From contig CAUJFU010000326.1 of NCBI GenBank assembly GCA_963169055.1, forward strand, positions 1 to 28,812: a DNA stretch of 28,812 nt. The letters are read 5' to 3'. The first letter of the stretch is position 1. The number at the start of each line of letters is the position of its first letter. This stretch comes from Myxococcota bacterium. GTDB lineage: Bacteria > Myxococcota_C > UBA6777. This document shows, piece after piece, positions 7,587-14,443 of this stretch. A program made the translations under genes and the position numbers. A model generated the notes under the pieces. That model saw only the letters and a program-made list of their open reading frames with translations, was not told the DNA's origin and made no database searches.

Positions 7587-8612
7587 CTACGATTTGTCCG
7601 ATGCAACGTTGATTTGCGAGGCGTTGGATGGCGAAGTGCTCGTTGAGGAGGCGTTGGCTTGAGAAGCGCTGCTTTGCGAGGCGTGGACTTGGGCGGGCGA
7701 ATGGACTTGATCGGAGAAGTGTTTTTGCAGGAAATGAAGCATCCGCAGCCAAAACAGATCGGGGTGTTCGACCATGGCGGCGTGACTGCCATCTTGGACC
7801 CATTGGAGTTCGGCATTTGGGATGCGTGCGTGCATTTCTTGCGAGACTTCGGGGGGCGTAAACAGATCCTTTTCGCCCGCAAAGATCAAAGTCGGGACGG
7901 TGATGCTTTCGAGCAGATCGTCGGCAGAGTGTTCTTGGAGAGAGCGCGCAAGAGAAAAGAACACCAAGGGAGACATCTTGCGCAAGTGACCAAGATACAT
8001 CTCGATCTCGCTTGCAGGAAAATAGCGTCGATTCACGATGCCGGCCACACGGGCAAAAGGATCGGCGATCCATGTTTGAAACAGCTTGGGCCAGACTTCG
8101 GCGGTCATCTCGGGATGCTCGAAGATCCACGAAGAAACACGCTCGAAGATATCGGAGGCATAGCGAAAGCGCATAAAAGTATCAAACGGACGTTGAAACG
8201 TCCCAAGCATCGGGATAAATCCTTGGACGCGATCAGGATACCGACGCAAACATTCAAGGCCGATCTGCACCCCCATCGAATGCCCCACCAAGACCGCCTG
8301 CGCGAGACCATAATGATCCATCACTCGCATCAAGTCATCCACACAAACCCCCAATGTCATCGCCGTGTCGGGATGGGGAGACTCGGAGCGCCCGTGGCCT
8401 TGGTAATCCCAATTGATCGTCCGAACATACGCACCCAAAGGCCGACAGATCGCAGGCCAAAAGCTCTCTGCGGCCACCCCCAAGCCATTACAAAACAACA
8501 GCGGAAGCCCGTTGCCTCGGCTGATCGAGTACAAGCGAACGCCTTGCGCGTTGATCACCCAAGACTCGGTGGTTTGTGTCGTCGCGTGTTCGTGTGGAGG
8601 ATATGTCGTCAT
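7587..8612 (-). CDS. Alpha/beta hydrolase with low-complexity C-terminal tail
   Basis: A 341-residue alpha/beta-hydrolase-fold protein. It has the oxyanion-region block LLFCNGLG (about 39-45), the WDYQGHGRS strand-turn (about 68-76), the nucleophile elbow GHSMG with Ser112, an acid in FAGEKDLFTPPE and a catalytic His in DGSHAAMVEHP. The substrate is unknown. The last 40 or so residues are a Ser/Ala/Gln/Asn-rich tail (ASQSSASQANASS and similar) encoded by degenerate short DNA repeats around 7600-7700; the fold is complete without it. ATG 8612 is preceded on the minus strand by GAGAAGAACAGGGCG, a usable but not perfect ribosome site; an ATG at 8648 would add 12 residues. It heads the minus-strand run that continues through the transporter, helicase and fhs. 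Confidence 0.9.
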   Translation of the reverse strand: MTTYPPHEHATTQTTESWVINAQGVRLYSISRGNGLPLLFCNGLGVAAESFWPAICRPLGAYVRTINWDYQGHGRSESPHPDTAMTLGVCVDDLMRVMDHYGLAQAVLVGHSMGVQIGLECLRRYPDRVQGFIPMLGTFQRPFDTFMRFRYASDIFERVSSWIFEHPEMTAEVWPKLFQTWIADPFARVAGIVNRRYFPASEIEMYLGHLRKMSPLVFFSLARSLQEHSADDLLESITVPTLIFAGEKDLFTPPEVSQEMHARIPNAELQWVQDGSHAAMVEHPDLFWLRMLHFLQKHFSDQVHSPAQVHASQSSASQANASSTSTSPSNASQINVASDKS

Positions 8613-8648
8613 CGCCCTGTTCTTCTCTATCGTGGGGTTCGGAAACAT

Positions 8649-8945
8649 CCACCGACAAAAGCGGAGTCCAGCTCGACCCGCGTTGTGGTGTGTCGTGGAG
8701 TTCGTTTGGCAGCGCGTCCGACAAGATATCGCCGATGGATGCGCGCTGTTTTTCCATTGCTCGCGAAGGGCGAGAGTAGATCATCTGCCAAGAGGTTGAC
8801 AAGTGATTTCGCCTCGCCGATACTCCGTTTTCTTGGTGTGCGAAAAGCAAAGCCATTCTTTGCAGAGTGGAAGAAGAAAACGACGCGGCGGGCGAGCATT
8901 GGAAACGGCACGCGAGCATTGAAACAGACGCAGGCGAGAGTAGAT
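8649..8945. other. Divergent intergenic region between hydrolase and PP2C genes
   Basis: About 300 bases separate the two divergent genes. I see one good sigma70-like promoter facing the PP2C gene (8796-8824). No terminator, RNA gene or copy of the dispersed repeat is apparent. Frames cross it on both strands but none shows protein-like features of its own. Confidence 0.5.
8796..8824 (+). promoter_or_regulatory. Candidate sigma70-type promoter for the PP2C gene
   Basis: TTGACA (8796-8801), a 17-base spacer and GATACT (8819-8824) form a perfect -35 and a 4/6 -10 element, 121 bases upstream of the ATG at 8946. The match is by eye; no start site is known. Confidence 0.4.
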
Positions 8946-10196
8946 ATGACGCAAAAGCGAGAACAGCTTCGAATCCGAGCGTGGGCGAAAACAGACGTCG
9001 GTCGCCAACGAAAACACAACGAAGACAACTACATTGTAGATATGGATCTGGGCTTATTCGGTGTAGCCGATGGGATGGGGGGTCACGCCGCCGGCGAAGT
9101 CGCCTCCGAAACCGCCCTCAAAGTCCTTCGAACCACGCTCGAAGAACGCATCGAGTCCCTTCGCGCCCTGATCGAAGAAAGTCCCGAAAAAAATCGCCCG
9201 AAGATCCTCAATCACATCGACGAAGCTGTCCAAGCTGCCGCCAAATCCGTTTATGATATGTCCAAAAAGAAAGCCGATGCGCGAGGCATGGGCACCACCC
9301 TTTCGATGATGATGATCCTCGGAAACAAAGCCGTCGTCGGACACGTCGGAGACAGCCGCATCTTTTTGTTGCGACAAAACCAGATCTTCCAACTCACCGA
9401 AGATCACTCCCTCGTCAAAGAGCAACTACGCATGGGCTTGATCACCGAAGAAGAAGCCGAACGCTCCCCCTACAAAAACGTGATCACCCGCGCTGTCGGC
9501 GCTTCCGATACCGTCAAAGTCGACACCTTGTTCGTCGACCTTCACGATGGTGATCGCTTCTTGTTGTGTTCGGACGGACTCCACGGCTACTTCCAAGAAG
9601 GCGAAGTCGGCCCCCACATGGCCGAAGAAGATATCGAAAAAATCCCAGAACGCCTGATCAACCTCGCCAACGAACGCGGCGGAAAAGACAACATCACCGC
9701 TATCCTCGTCTGGTCCGGAACCGACTCCCCCAAAAGCGACAAAACCAAAAAAACCGAGATCACCCTGCGGATGGATCTCCTTCAAAAAGTCCCCCTCTTC
9801 CAACACATGACCTACCAAGAACTCGTCAAGGTCATGAACATCACTTACCTCAAAACCTACCACAAAGGCGAACGTGTCGTCGAAGAAGACGAAGTCGGCG
9901 ATGTCCTCTACATCATCTTCAAAGGCAAAGCCAGCGTACAACGCAAAGGCAAACAAGTGGCCATGCTCCGCGAAGGCGATCACTTCGGAGAAATGGCTCT
10001 CGTCGACAAAATGCCCCGCTCCGCCACCGTCATCATCGAAGATGAATCCCAGCTCCTCACCATCACACGCAAAAACTTCATCGAACTGATGCGCGTCGAA
10101 CAAAGCATCGCCGTCAAGATCCTCTGGGGCTTCCTCAAAACCATGTCCTCCCGCCTCCGCAACACCACCGCCTCCCTCGTCGATGAGATCGAATAA
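8946..10196 (+). CDS. PP2C-type protein phosphatase fused to a cyclic nucleotide-binding domain
   Basis: The 416-residue product removes phosphate from Ser/Thr residues and probably senses a cyclic nucleotide. The PP2C domain spans about residues 10-257: RKHNEDNY with metal ligands E26/D27, VADGMGGHAAGE (D42/G43), GMGTTLSM, GHVGDSRIF, ITRAVG, CSDGLHGYF (D210) and GGKDNIT (D248). After a short Lys/Asp linker comes a cyclic nucleotide-binding domain (about 278-400) with the phosphate-binding cassette FGEMALVDKMPRSATV at 347-362, including the key Glu and Arg, so binding is likely intact. No signal peptide or membrane segment is seen. ATG 8946 is used because the conserved domain starts within ten codons. 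The gene stands alone, with no kinase or cyclase beside it. It converges on the HlyC-type gene, stop to stop, 51 bases apart. Confidence 0.95.
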   Translation: MTQKREQLRIRAWAKTDVGRQRKHNEDNYIVDMDLGLFGVADGMGGHAAGEVASETALKVLRTTLEERIESLRALIEESPEKNRPKILNHIDEAVQAAAKSVYDMSKKKADARGMGTTLSMMMILGNKAVVGHVGDSRIFLLRQNQIFQLTEDHSLVKEQLRMGLITEEEAERSPYKNVITRAVGASDTVKVDTLFVDLHDGDRFLLCSDGLHGYFQEGEVGPHMAEEDIEKIPERLINLANERGGKDNITAILVWSGTDSPKSDKTKKTEITLRMDLLQKVPLFQHMTYQELVKVMNITYLKTYHKGERVVEEDEVGDVLYIIFKGKASVQRKGKQVAMLREGDHFGEMALVDKMPRSATVIIEDESQLLTITRKNFIELMRVEQSIAVKILWGFLKTMSSRLRNTTASLVDEIE

Positions 10197-10247
10197 TCCG
10201 AACGTTTCCTAATCTATCAAAGTGGCACCGTGGGGTTTTGTTTGCGT

Positions 10248-11717
10248 TTAAGAAGGGGTGGTCTTGTTGTCTTGTTCGCCAGACAAAGGGGCATGGGAGA
10301 GGCTGGGCGGTGGGGTTTCGGGTTCTTCGATGGAGATGCGTTTGATCTCAATCATCCGAACGTGGCGTTCGTCTGCTTCGAGAACGCGAAAAGTAAAATG
10401 GAAACGTTCTAAGGTTTCGCCGATCTGCGGAACACGGCCTGATTCGGAGGTCACGAATCCGCCAAGCGTCTCGTAATCTCCTTCGTTCGGGAATTCGATA
10501 TCCAACATCTCTTCGAGTTCACGGATGCTGACTTGTGCGCGAACGCGCCATTTGTCGGGTTCGATCTCCACAAAATCTTTTTCATCGTCCTTGTCGTACT
10601 CGTCGTGGATCTCTCCAACGATCTCTTCAAGGATATCTTCGAGTGTGACTAACCCCATCGTTCCGCCAAATTCGTCCACCACGATCGCCATGTGACTTTT
10701 TCGGCGTTGGAACTCGCTCAACAGATCCGAGACTTTCATCGTACTCGGAACAAAGTAGGGAGCGCGCAGCAAAGAACTCCAATCCTCACCCACCCCGCTA
10801 TCTCCGTTGGATGTGTGCATCCGAAACAGATCGCGCAAGTAAAGAATCCCTACGATCTGATCCATACTTTCGCGATAAACGGGGATACGACTGTGGATCG
10901 CGTCACCCGCCATCTCCAACAATTCTTTTCGGGACGTATCGACCGATAACGCAACGATCTTGATGCGCGGGATCATGATCTCGCGCAACGTGATATCGTC
11001 GAACTCAAGGACCGATTTCAACAGCTTCTCTTTTTCATAATGCAGCACCCCTTCGCGTGTGCCGATGCTGATCATGTATTCGAGATCTTCTTCGCTCATA
11101 AACGGCCCGCTGCGGTGGATATCTCCCCCAAAGATCCGAACGGCCCACGCCGCGATCGCGACCAAAAACCCCGTCAATAGGTAAAATCCCCAATACGAAA
11201 TTTGCAAGACAGGAAACACCCGATGGGCGACTTGTGTTGCGTGGTGCTTTGCGTAGGTCTTCGGCACAATCTCCCCAAAGATCAGGATGATCAGCGTCAT
11301 CACCCCCACAGCGATCGCCACACCTTGGTTGTTGAATATGTGCTGCGCGATAGTTGTGGCCACCGCAGAAGCGAGGATATTCACGATGTTGTTGCCCACA
11401 AGAATCGTCGTCAACACGCGGTTGGGATGCTCCAACCATAGCTTCAATCGCCCGTACCGAGCAGAGTCCTTGTCCATCAATTGCTCGATCTTTGGGCGAG
11501 CAAGAGCCGTCAGCGCAGTTTCACACGCGGAGAAGATGGCCGACAACACCAAACACAAAAGGATCAACAACCACTCCCATGTGGGAACGCTTGCAAGTTT
11601 CTGAATCCAAGAGATCGAGGTATTTGTCGCCACAACCATCCCGAAAAGACCCTCTGCTAGGGGAACACTGTCCAAGGTACTCCAGCTCCTTTGATAGGGG
11701 CGTTTTCCCGTCTTCAT
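10248..11717 (-). CDS. HlyC/CorC-family membrane protein (DUF21, CBS pair, CorC_HlyC domain)
   Basis: A 489-residue inner-membrane protein of the CNNM/CorC (hemolysin C, GldE-like) family, linked in characterised members to magnesium or cobalt efflux. It has an N-terminal DUF21 membrane domain: a first helix near residues 48-66, the FSACETALTAL motif, then VGNNIVNILASA and LIFGEIVPKTYAK. Two CBS motifs follow, including MIPRIKIVALS and IVVDEFGGTMGLVTLEDILEEIVGEI. The soluble C-terminal CorC_HlyC domain contains RVRAQVSIREL and DYETLGGFV. The start is uncertain: ATG 11717 gives 489 residues, ATG 11639 gives 463, and neither has a strong ribosome site. A promoter candidate lies at 11875-11904. 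The C-terminus is a Pro/Ser-rich unstructured tail. Confidence 0.93.
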   Translation of the reverse strand: MKTGKRPYQRSWSTLDSVPLAEGLFGMVVATNTSISWIQKLASVPTWEWLLILLCLVLSAIFSACETALTALARPKIEQLMDKDSARYGRLKLWLEHPNRVLTTILVGNNIVNILASAVATTIAQHIFNNQGVAIAVGVMTLIILIFGEIVPKTYAKHHATQVAHRVFPVLQISYWGFYLLTGFLVAIAAWAVRIFGGDIHRSGPFMSEEDLEYMISIGTREGVLHYEKEKLLKSVLEFDDITLREIMIPRIKIVALSVDTSRKELLEMAGDAIHSRIPVYRESMDQIVGILYLRDLFRMHTSNGDSGVGEDWSSLLRAPYFVPSTMKVSDLLSEFQRRKSHMAIVVDEFGGTMGLVTLEDILEEIVGEIHDEYDKDDEKDFVEIEPDKWRVRAQVSIRELEEMLDIEFPNEGDYETLGGFVTSESGRVPQIGETLERFHFTFRVLEADERHVRMIEIKRISIEEPETPPPSLSHAPLSGEQDNKTTPS

Positions 11718-11874
11718 CGCCCGCCGAAAAGGCTCATTAGACGATGCGCCTGCTCAACGCGCAAGAGCAGCGTTGGGTCGCCAAAAATCTGCACTCACAA
11801 GCGTCCAAACCACCCACCCATCCGTCCTTTTGTCCATGTGGCCTGTCGGTGGGTCTTTCTGCTTGCAAGAGCGG

Positions 11875-11904
11875 AGTGTAGCCCTATCGCAAAGCCGACG
11901 TCAA
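11875..11904 (-). promoter_or_regulatory. Candidate sigma70-type promoter for the HlyC/CorC gene
   Basis: On the minus strand TTGACG (11904-11899), an 18-base spacer and TACACT (11880-11875) give 5/6 and 4/6 matches. The predicted transcript start is about 150 bases upstream of ATG 11717. Confidence 0.4.
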
Positions 11905-12057
11905 GCGCACCCCCTCCACCATCCATCCATCCCGCCCAAGCTACGGCATCTTGAGCAAAATGCGCAACTCGCACAAACGAAATACGCGCAGCCAAGAACG
12001 ACCACACCCCCACAAAAGGCAAGCGCAAAAACAACGAAGCCCTACAAAAACGATCGC

Positions 12058-12156
12058 AAGAAGAAGCGAGAGGATCGGGGAAAAGAGGTAGTGGAGAGAA
12101 GGGAGGGAAAACGAAAGGAACAGCGGGAAATGGAAGGAAGAGCAGGGAGTGGAAAG
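12058..12156 (-). other. Strand-asymmetric pyrimidine-rich tract after the lipoprotein gene, possible Rho utilisation region
   Basis: Directly after the lipoprotein stop the transcribed (minus) strand is almost all C and T for about 100 bases, with few G residues and no obvious hairpin. C-rich, G-poor, unstructured RNA is typical of Rho loading sites. The role is inferred from composition and position. Confidence 0.3.
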
Positions 12157-12159
12157 CGA

Positions 12160-12810
12160 TCAGACCTTGCCGCCAGTACGACCGGCACGGCTCGAACGGC
12201 GAGCGCTTGCGCGTGCTGCGCGGGAGCTTTTTGCATACGCAGCATAACGCGAACGACGCGCCGAAAACGCAGGAGAACGGCGATAGCTGGTGCGATAGGT
12301 ACGGATCACGGTCACGCGGCTATAGGGGGTGTAATAACGAGGCCACAGCGCCAAAGTCATCATCGCACCATAAGCAACGAGGAAGCCTGTGTTTGCACCA
12401 AGGCCCGAACCCGAAGTGTAGGACTGGCGTGCATAGACATACCCACCGCCGCTTTCGAGACGATAGTAGAAGCGTCCGGGACCGCGTTCTTGGACGATCT
12501 TGAAGATAAGCTCGTCGCGGAATTGATCGAAGCCGGGTTGTTTGTCTTTGTCGACATAACCATAGATGGTCAATTCACCGAGGCGTGGGCGTTGGGCGTC
12601 GAGCATCAAGAACTCATCTTTGAGGTAGATCTCGTTCACTTTCATTTCAAAGTTTTGAATGAACTCTGTAAACGTCGCTCCGCTCGTGGTTTGGAAAGCA
12701 TCATTCACTTGGGCGAGGTCGATACGGGGTGGGGGAACATCGGTGCGTTGACAACCTGTCGTAAACGACAGAGCAGCGGCAAGTAGGAACCATTTCATGG
12801 TCTTCAACAT
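12160..12810 (-). CDS. Predicted lipoprotein of unknown function
   Basis: The 216-residue product begins with a Lys-containing n-region, a hydrophobic core (WFLLAAALSF) and a lipobox-like TTGC with Cys20, so it is probably exported and lipid-anchored. The -3 position is Thr rather than Leu, which is slightly atypical. The mature part contains IDLAQVNDAFQTTSGATFTEFIQNFEMKV-like sequence, an all-alpha/beta region resembling uncharacterised bacterial lipoproteins, then a Tyr/Gly-rich segment. It ends in an unusual 50-residue Arg/Ser/Ala-rich basic tail (RRSPAFSARRSRYAAYAKSS and onward). ATG 12810 is chosen because AAGGAG lies nine bases upstream; a TTG at 12834 would place that site inside the gene. 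It is divergent from pncB. Confidence 0.8.
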   Translation of the reverse strand: MLKTMKWFLLAAALSFTTGCQRTDVPPPRIDLAQVNDAFQTTSGATFTEFIQNFEMKVNEIYLKDEFLMLDAQRPRLGELTIYGYVDKDKQPGFDQFRDELIFKIVQERGPGRFYYRLESGGGYVYARQSYTSGSGLGANTGFLVAYGAMMTLALWPRYYTPYSRVTVIRTYRTSYRRSPAFSARRSRYAAYAKSSRAARASARRSSRAGRTGGKV

Positions 12811-12864
12811 AGGTATTCGCTCCTTGGGTTTCAATGCTCATCCGCCCCGAAGGACGGACGCTAC

Positions 12865-12892
12865 ATGATAAAGGTATATCGTGATCATACAA
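12865..12892 (-). promoter_or_regulatory. Candidate promoter for the lipoprotein gene
   Basis: On the minus strand TTGTAT (12892-12887), a 16-base spacer and TATCAT (12870-12865) lie about 55 bases upstream of ATG 12810. The -10 is a 5/6 match and the -35 is weak. The rest of the divergent region to 13078 shows no gene. Confidence 0.35.
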
Positions 12893-12997
12893 GGATGATC
12901 TTCCTTTGGGCCAAAACGGGGGTCAATCTACAACGGTTCACTTTGTTTGACAAGACCTCTCACAACGCCCTCCTCAAGAACCTCAAAAGCTCCCTTG

Positions 12998-13025
12998 TTG
13001 ACCTGTTCCTTCCGATCGCGCTAAA
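12998..13025 (+). promoter_or_regulatory. Weak candidate promoter for the pncB-polA run
   Basis: TTGACC (12998-13003), a 16-base spacer and GCTAAA (13020-13025) lie about 54 bases upstream of the pncB ATG. The -35 is 5/6, the -10 only 3/6, so this is tentative. Confidence 0.25.
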
Positions 13026-13078
13026 GGCAAGAAGCCCGACCCCAAATCCAAGGCACCCCACACGAGGAGAACAATCCG

Positions 13079-14434
13079 ATGATCCGCGTCTCTGTGCTGC
13101 AAACCGATCTCTATCAACTCACGATGATGGCTGCCTACGCACGCGAGGGCATGAACCCACGTGCAACCTTTGAACTGTTTGTGCGAAAACTCCCGAACAA
13201 CCGAAACTTTCTTGTGTGTGCAGGTCTCGAAGAAGCCCTCGAAGCCTTGGAATTACTGCGATTCCTCCCCGAAGAGATCGAGTACTTGCGCGGATTACCG
13301 AGCTTTGCGCACATCGACGCATCTTTCTTTGACAGCCTCCACACCTTCCGATTTACAGGCGACGTTTGGGCCGTCCCCGAGGGCGAGATCGTCTTCGCAG
13401 GGGAACCCTTGTTGCGTGTCACAGCACCCCTTCTCGAAGCTCAACTGGTCGAAACGATGCTGCTTTCAATCCTCAATATGTCCACGATGATCGCCAGCAA
13501 GGCCGCTCGCATCGTCCTCGCCGCTCAAGGCCGCAACGTCATGGAGTTTGGAACACGGCGCGCCCACGGACCCGAAGCAGGACTCCTTGCTGCACGAGCC
13601 GCCTATATCGCTGGATGTGTGGGAACTTCCAACGTCGAAGCCGGCCATCTCTACGGCATCCCTGTACTCGGCACTTGCGCCCATTCTTTCATCATGTCCT
13701 TTGAAAGCGAAGAAGAAGCCTTCAAAGCCTATGTTGCGGCCTTTCCAGAACATGCCACGTTGCTGATCGATACCTACGACACGCTCGAAGGCGCACGCCG
13801 CGCTGCGCGTTCTACCCCGAATCTACGTGGTGTTCGACTGGATAGCGGTGATCTCGCACAACTCGCCAAACAAGTCCGTGTGATCCTTGACGAGGCAGGG
13901 CAGCCCAACGCACGCATCGTCGCAAGCAACGACCTCAACGAAGACAAAATCTCCGAACTTCTCGCAGCCAACGCCCCCATCGATATCTTCGGCGTTGGAA
14001 CCGAACTCGCAACCTCCAAAGATGCCCCTGCCCTCGGCGGCGTCTACAAACTGGTCGCCCAAGAAGACTCACTCGGACACATCCGCTATGTTCTCAAAAA
14101 TAGCCCCGACAAACCAAGCTATCCCGGCGCAAAGCAGATCCACCGCTTCTTTGATCCCCAAGGACGCGCACTTCACGATGTGATCGCGCTCGCCGATGAA
14201 CCTGTCCCCCCTCACGCCAAGCCCCTCCTGTCTTGCGTCATGCAAGGCGGCAAACGCACACGACCCGCCCTCTCTCTCTCTCAAATGCAAGCCCACCATA
14301 AAAACGCCATCGCCTGCTTGCCCACCGCGCTTTGTGCCTTATCTTCCTCTGCAACGTATCCCGTCCAACGCTCGGCCAAGATCGATGAAGCTCGCCAAAT
14401 CGCCCTTGATGCCATGCCCAAATCTACGGATTGA
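13079..14434 (+). CDS. pncB: Nicotinate phosphoribosyltransferase
   Basis: The 451-residue enzyme joins nicotinate to PRPP, with ATP hydrolysis, to give nicotinate mononucleotide in the NAD salvage (Preiss-Handler) route in the cytosol. Family features are the start LQTDLYQLTMM (about 6-17), FELFVRKLPNNRNFLVCAGLE (about 31-50), EFGTRRAHGPEAG around residues 156-168, the GTSNVEAG and GTCAHSFIMSF blocks, DTYDTLEGARRA, VRLDSGDL and the SNDLNE/FGVGTEL segment near residue 310. The ATG at 13079 follows GAGGAG at suitable spacing. polA starts nine bases after the stop, so the two are probably cotranscribed; a functional link between NAD salvage and polymerase I is not evident. Confidence 0.96.
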   Translation: MIRVSVLQTDLYQLTMMAAYAREGMNPRATFELFVRKLPNNRNFLVCAGLEEALEALELLRFLPEEIEYLRGLPSFAHIDASFFDSLHTFRFTGDVWAVPEGEIVFAGEPLLRVTAPLLEAQLVETMLLSILNMSTMIASKAARIVLAAQGRNVMEFGTRRAHGPEAGLLAARAAYIAGCVGTSNVEAGHLYGIPVLGTCAHSFIMSFESEEEAFKAYVAAFPEHATLLIDTYDTLEGARRAARSTPNLRGVRLDSGDLAQLAKQVRVILDEAGQPNARIVASNDLNEDKISELLAANAPIDIFGVGTELATSKDAPALGGVYKLVAQEDSLGHIRYVLKNSPDKPSYPGAKQIHRFFDPQGRALHDVIALADEPVPPHAKPLLSCVMQGGKRTRPALSLSQMQAHHKNAIACLPTALCALSSSATYPVQRSAKIDEARQIALDAMPKSTD

Positions 14435-14443
14435 TCGATCTCC

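Larger units (their letters stand above)
11718..12159. other. Intergenic region with promoter candidate and polypurine tract
   Basis: 442 bases between the lipoprotein stop and the HlyC-type gene start, both on the minus strand. Two things can be named: a promoter candidate at 11875-11904 and a purine-rich tract at 12058-12156 (plus strand). No protein-like frame, RNA gene or dispersed-repeat copy was seen. Confidence 0.5.

Noticed and set aside
7659-8945. Long 5' extension of the PP2C frame over the hydrolase gene
   Set aside because: The extension is antisense to a clear hydrolase; PP2C homology begins right after the ATG at 8946.
8627-9028. Minus-strand frame of 133 codons upstream of the hydrolase
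   Set aside because: Overlaps the PP2C start and its promoter, with no recognisable domain; composition looks non-coding.
9426-10103. Minus-strand frame of 225 codons, rich in Phe, Asp and Val, opposite the PP2C gene
   Set aside because: Its composition mirrors the GAA/AAA/GTC-rich sense gene; no independent start signal or motif.
10197-10247. Possible terminator between convergent PP2C and HlyC genes
   Set aside because: No stable stem followed by a T-run could be drawn in either direction.
11150-11320. GCGATCGC-like octamers suggesting cyanobacterial HIP1
   Set aside because: Only scattered partial matches are seen; the GATC excess seems tied to codon context and the gene set is not cyanobacterial.
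11773-12786. Plus-strand frame of 337 codons across the HlyC leader and lipoprotein gene
   Set aside because: It is Lys/Arg/Glu-rich only because of the purine tract, and antisense to a lipoprotein with a signal peptide and ribosome site.
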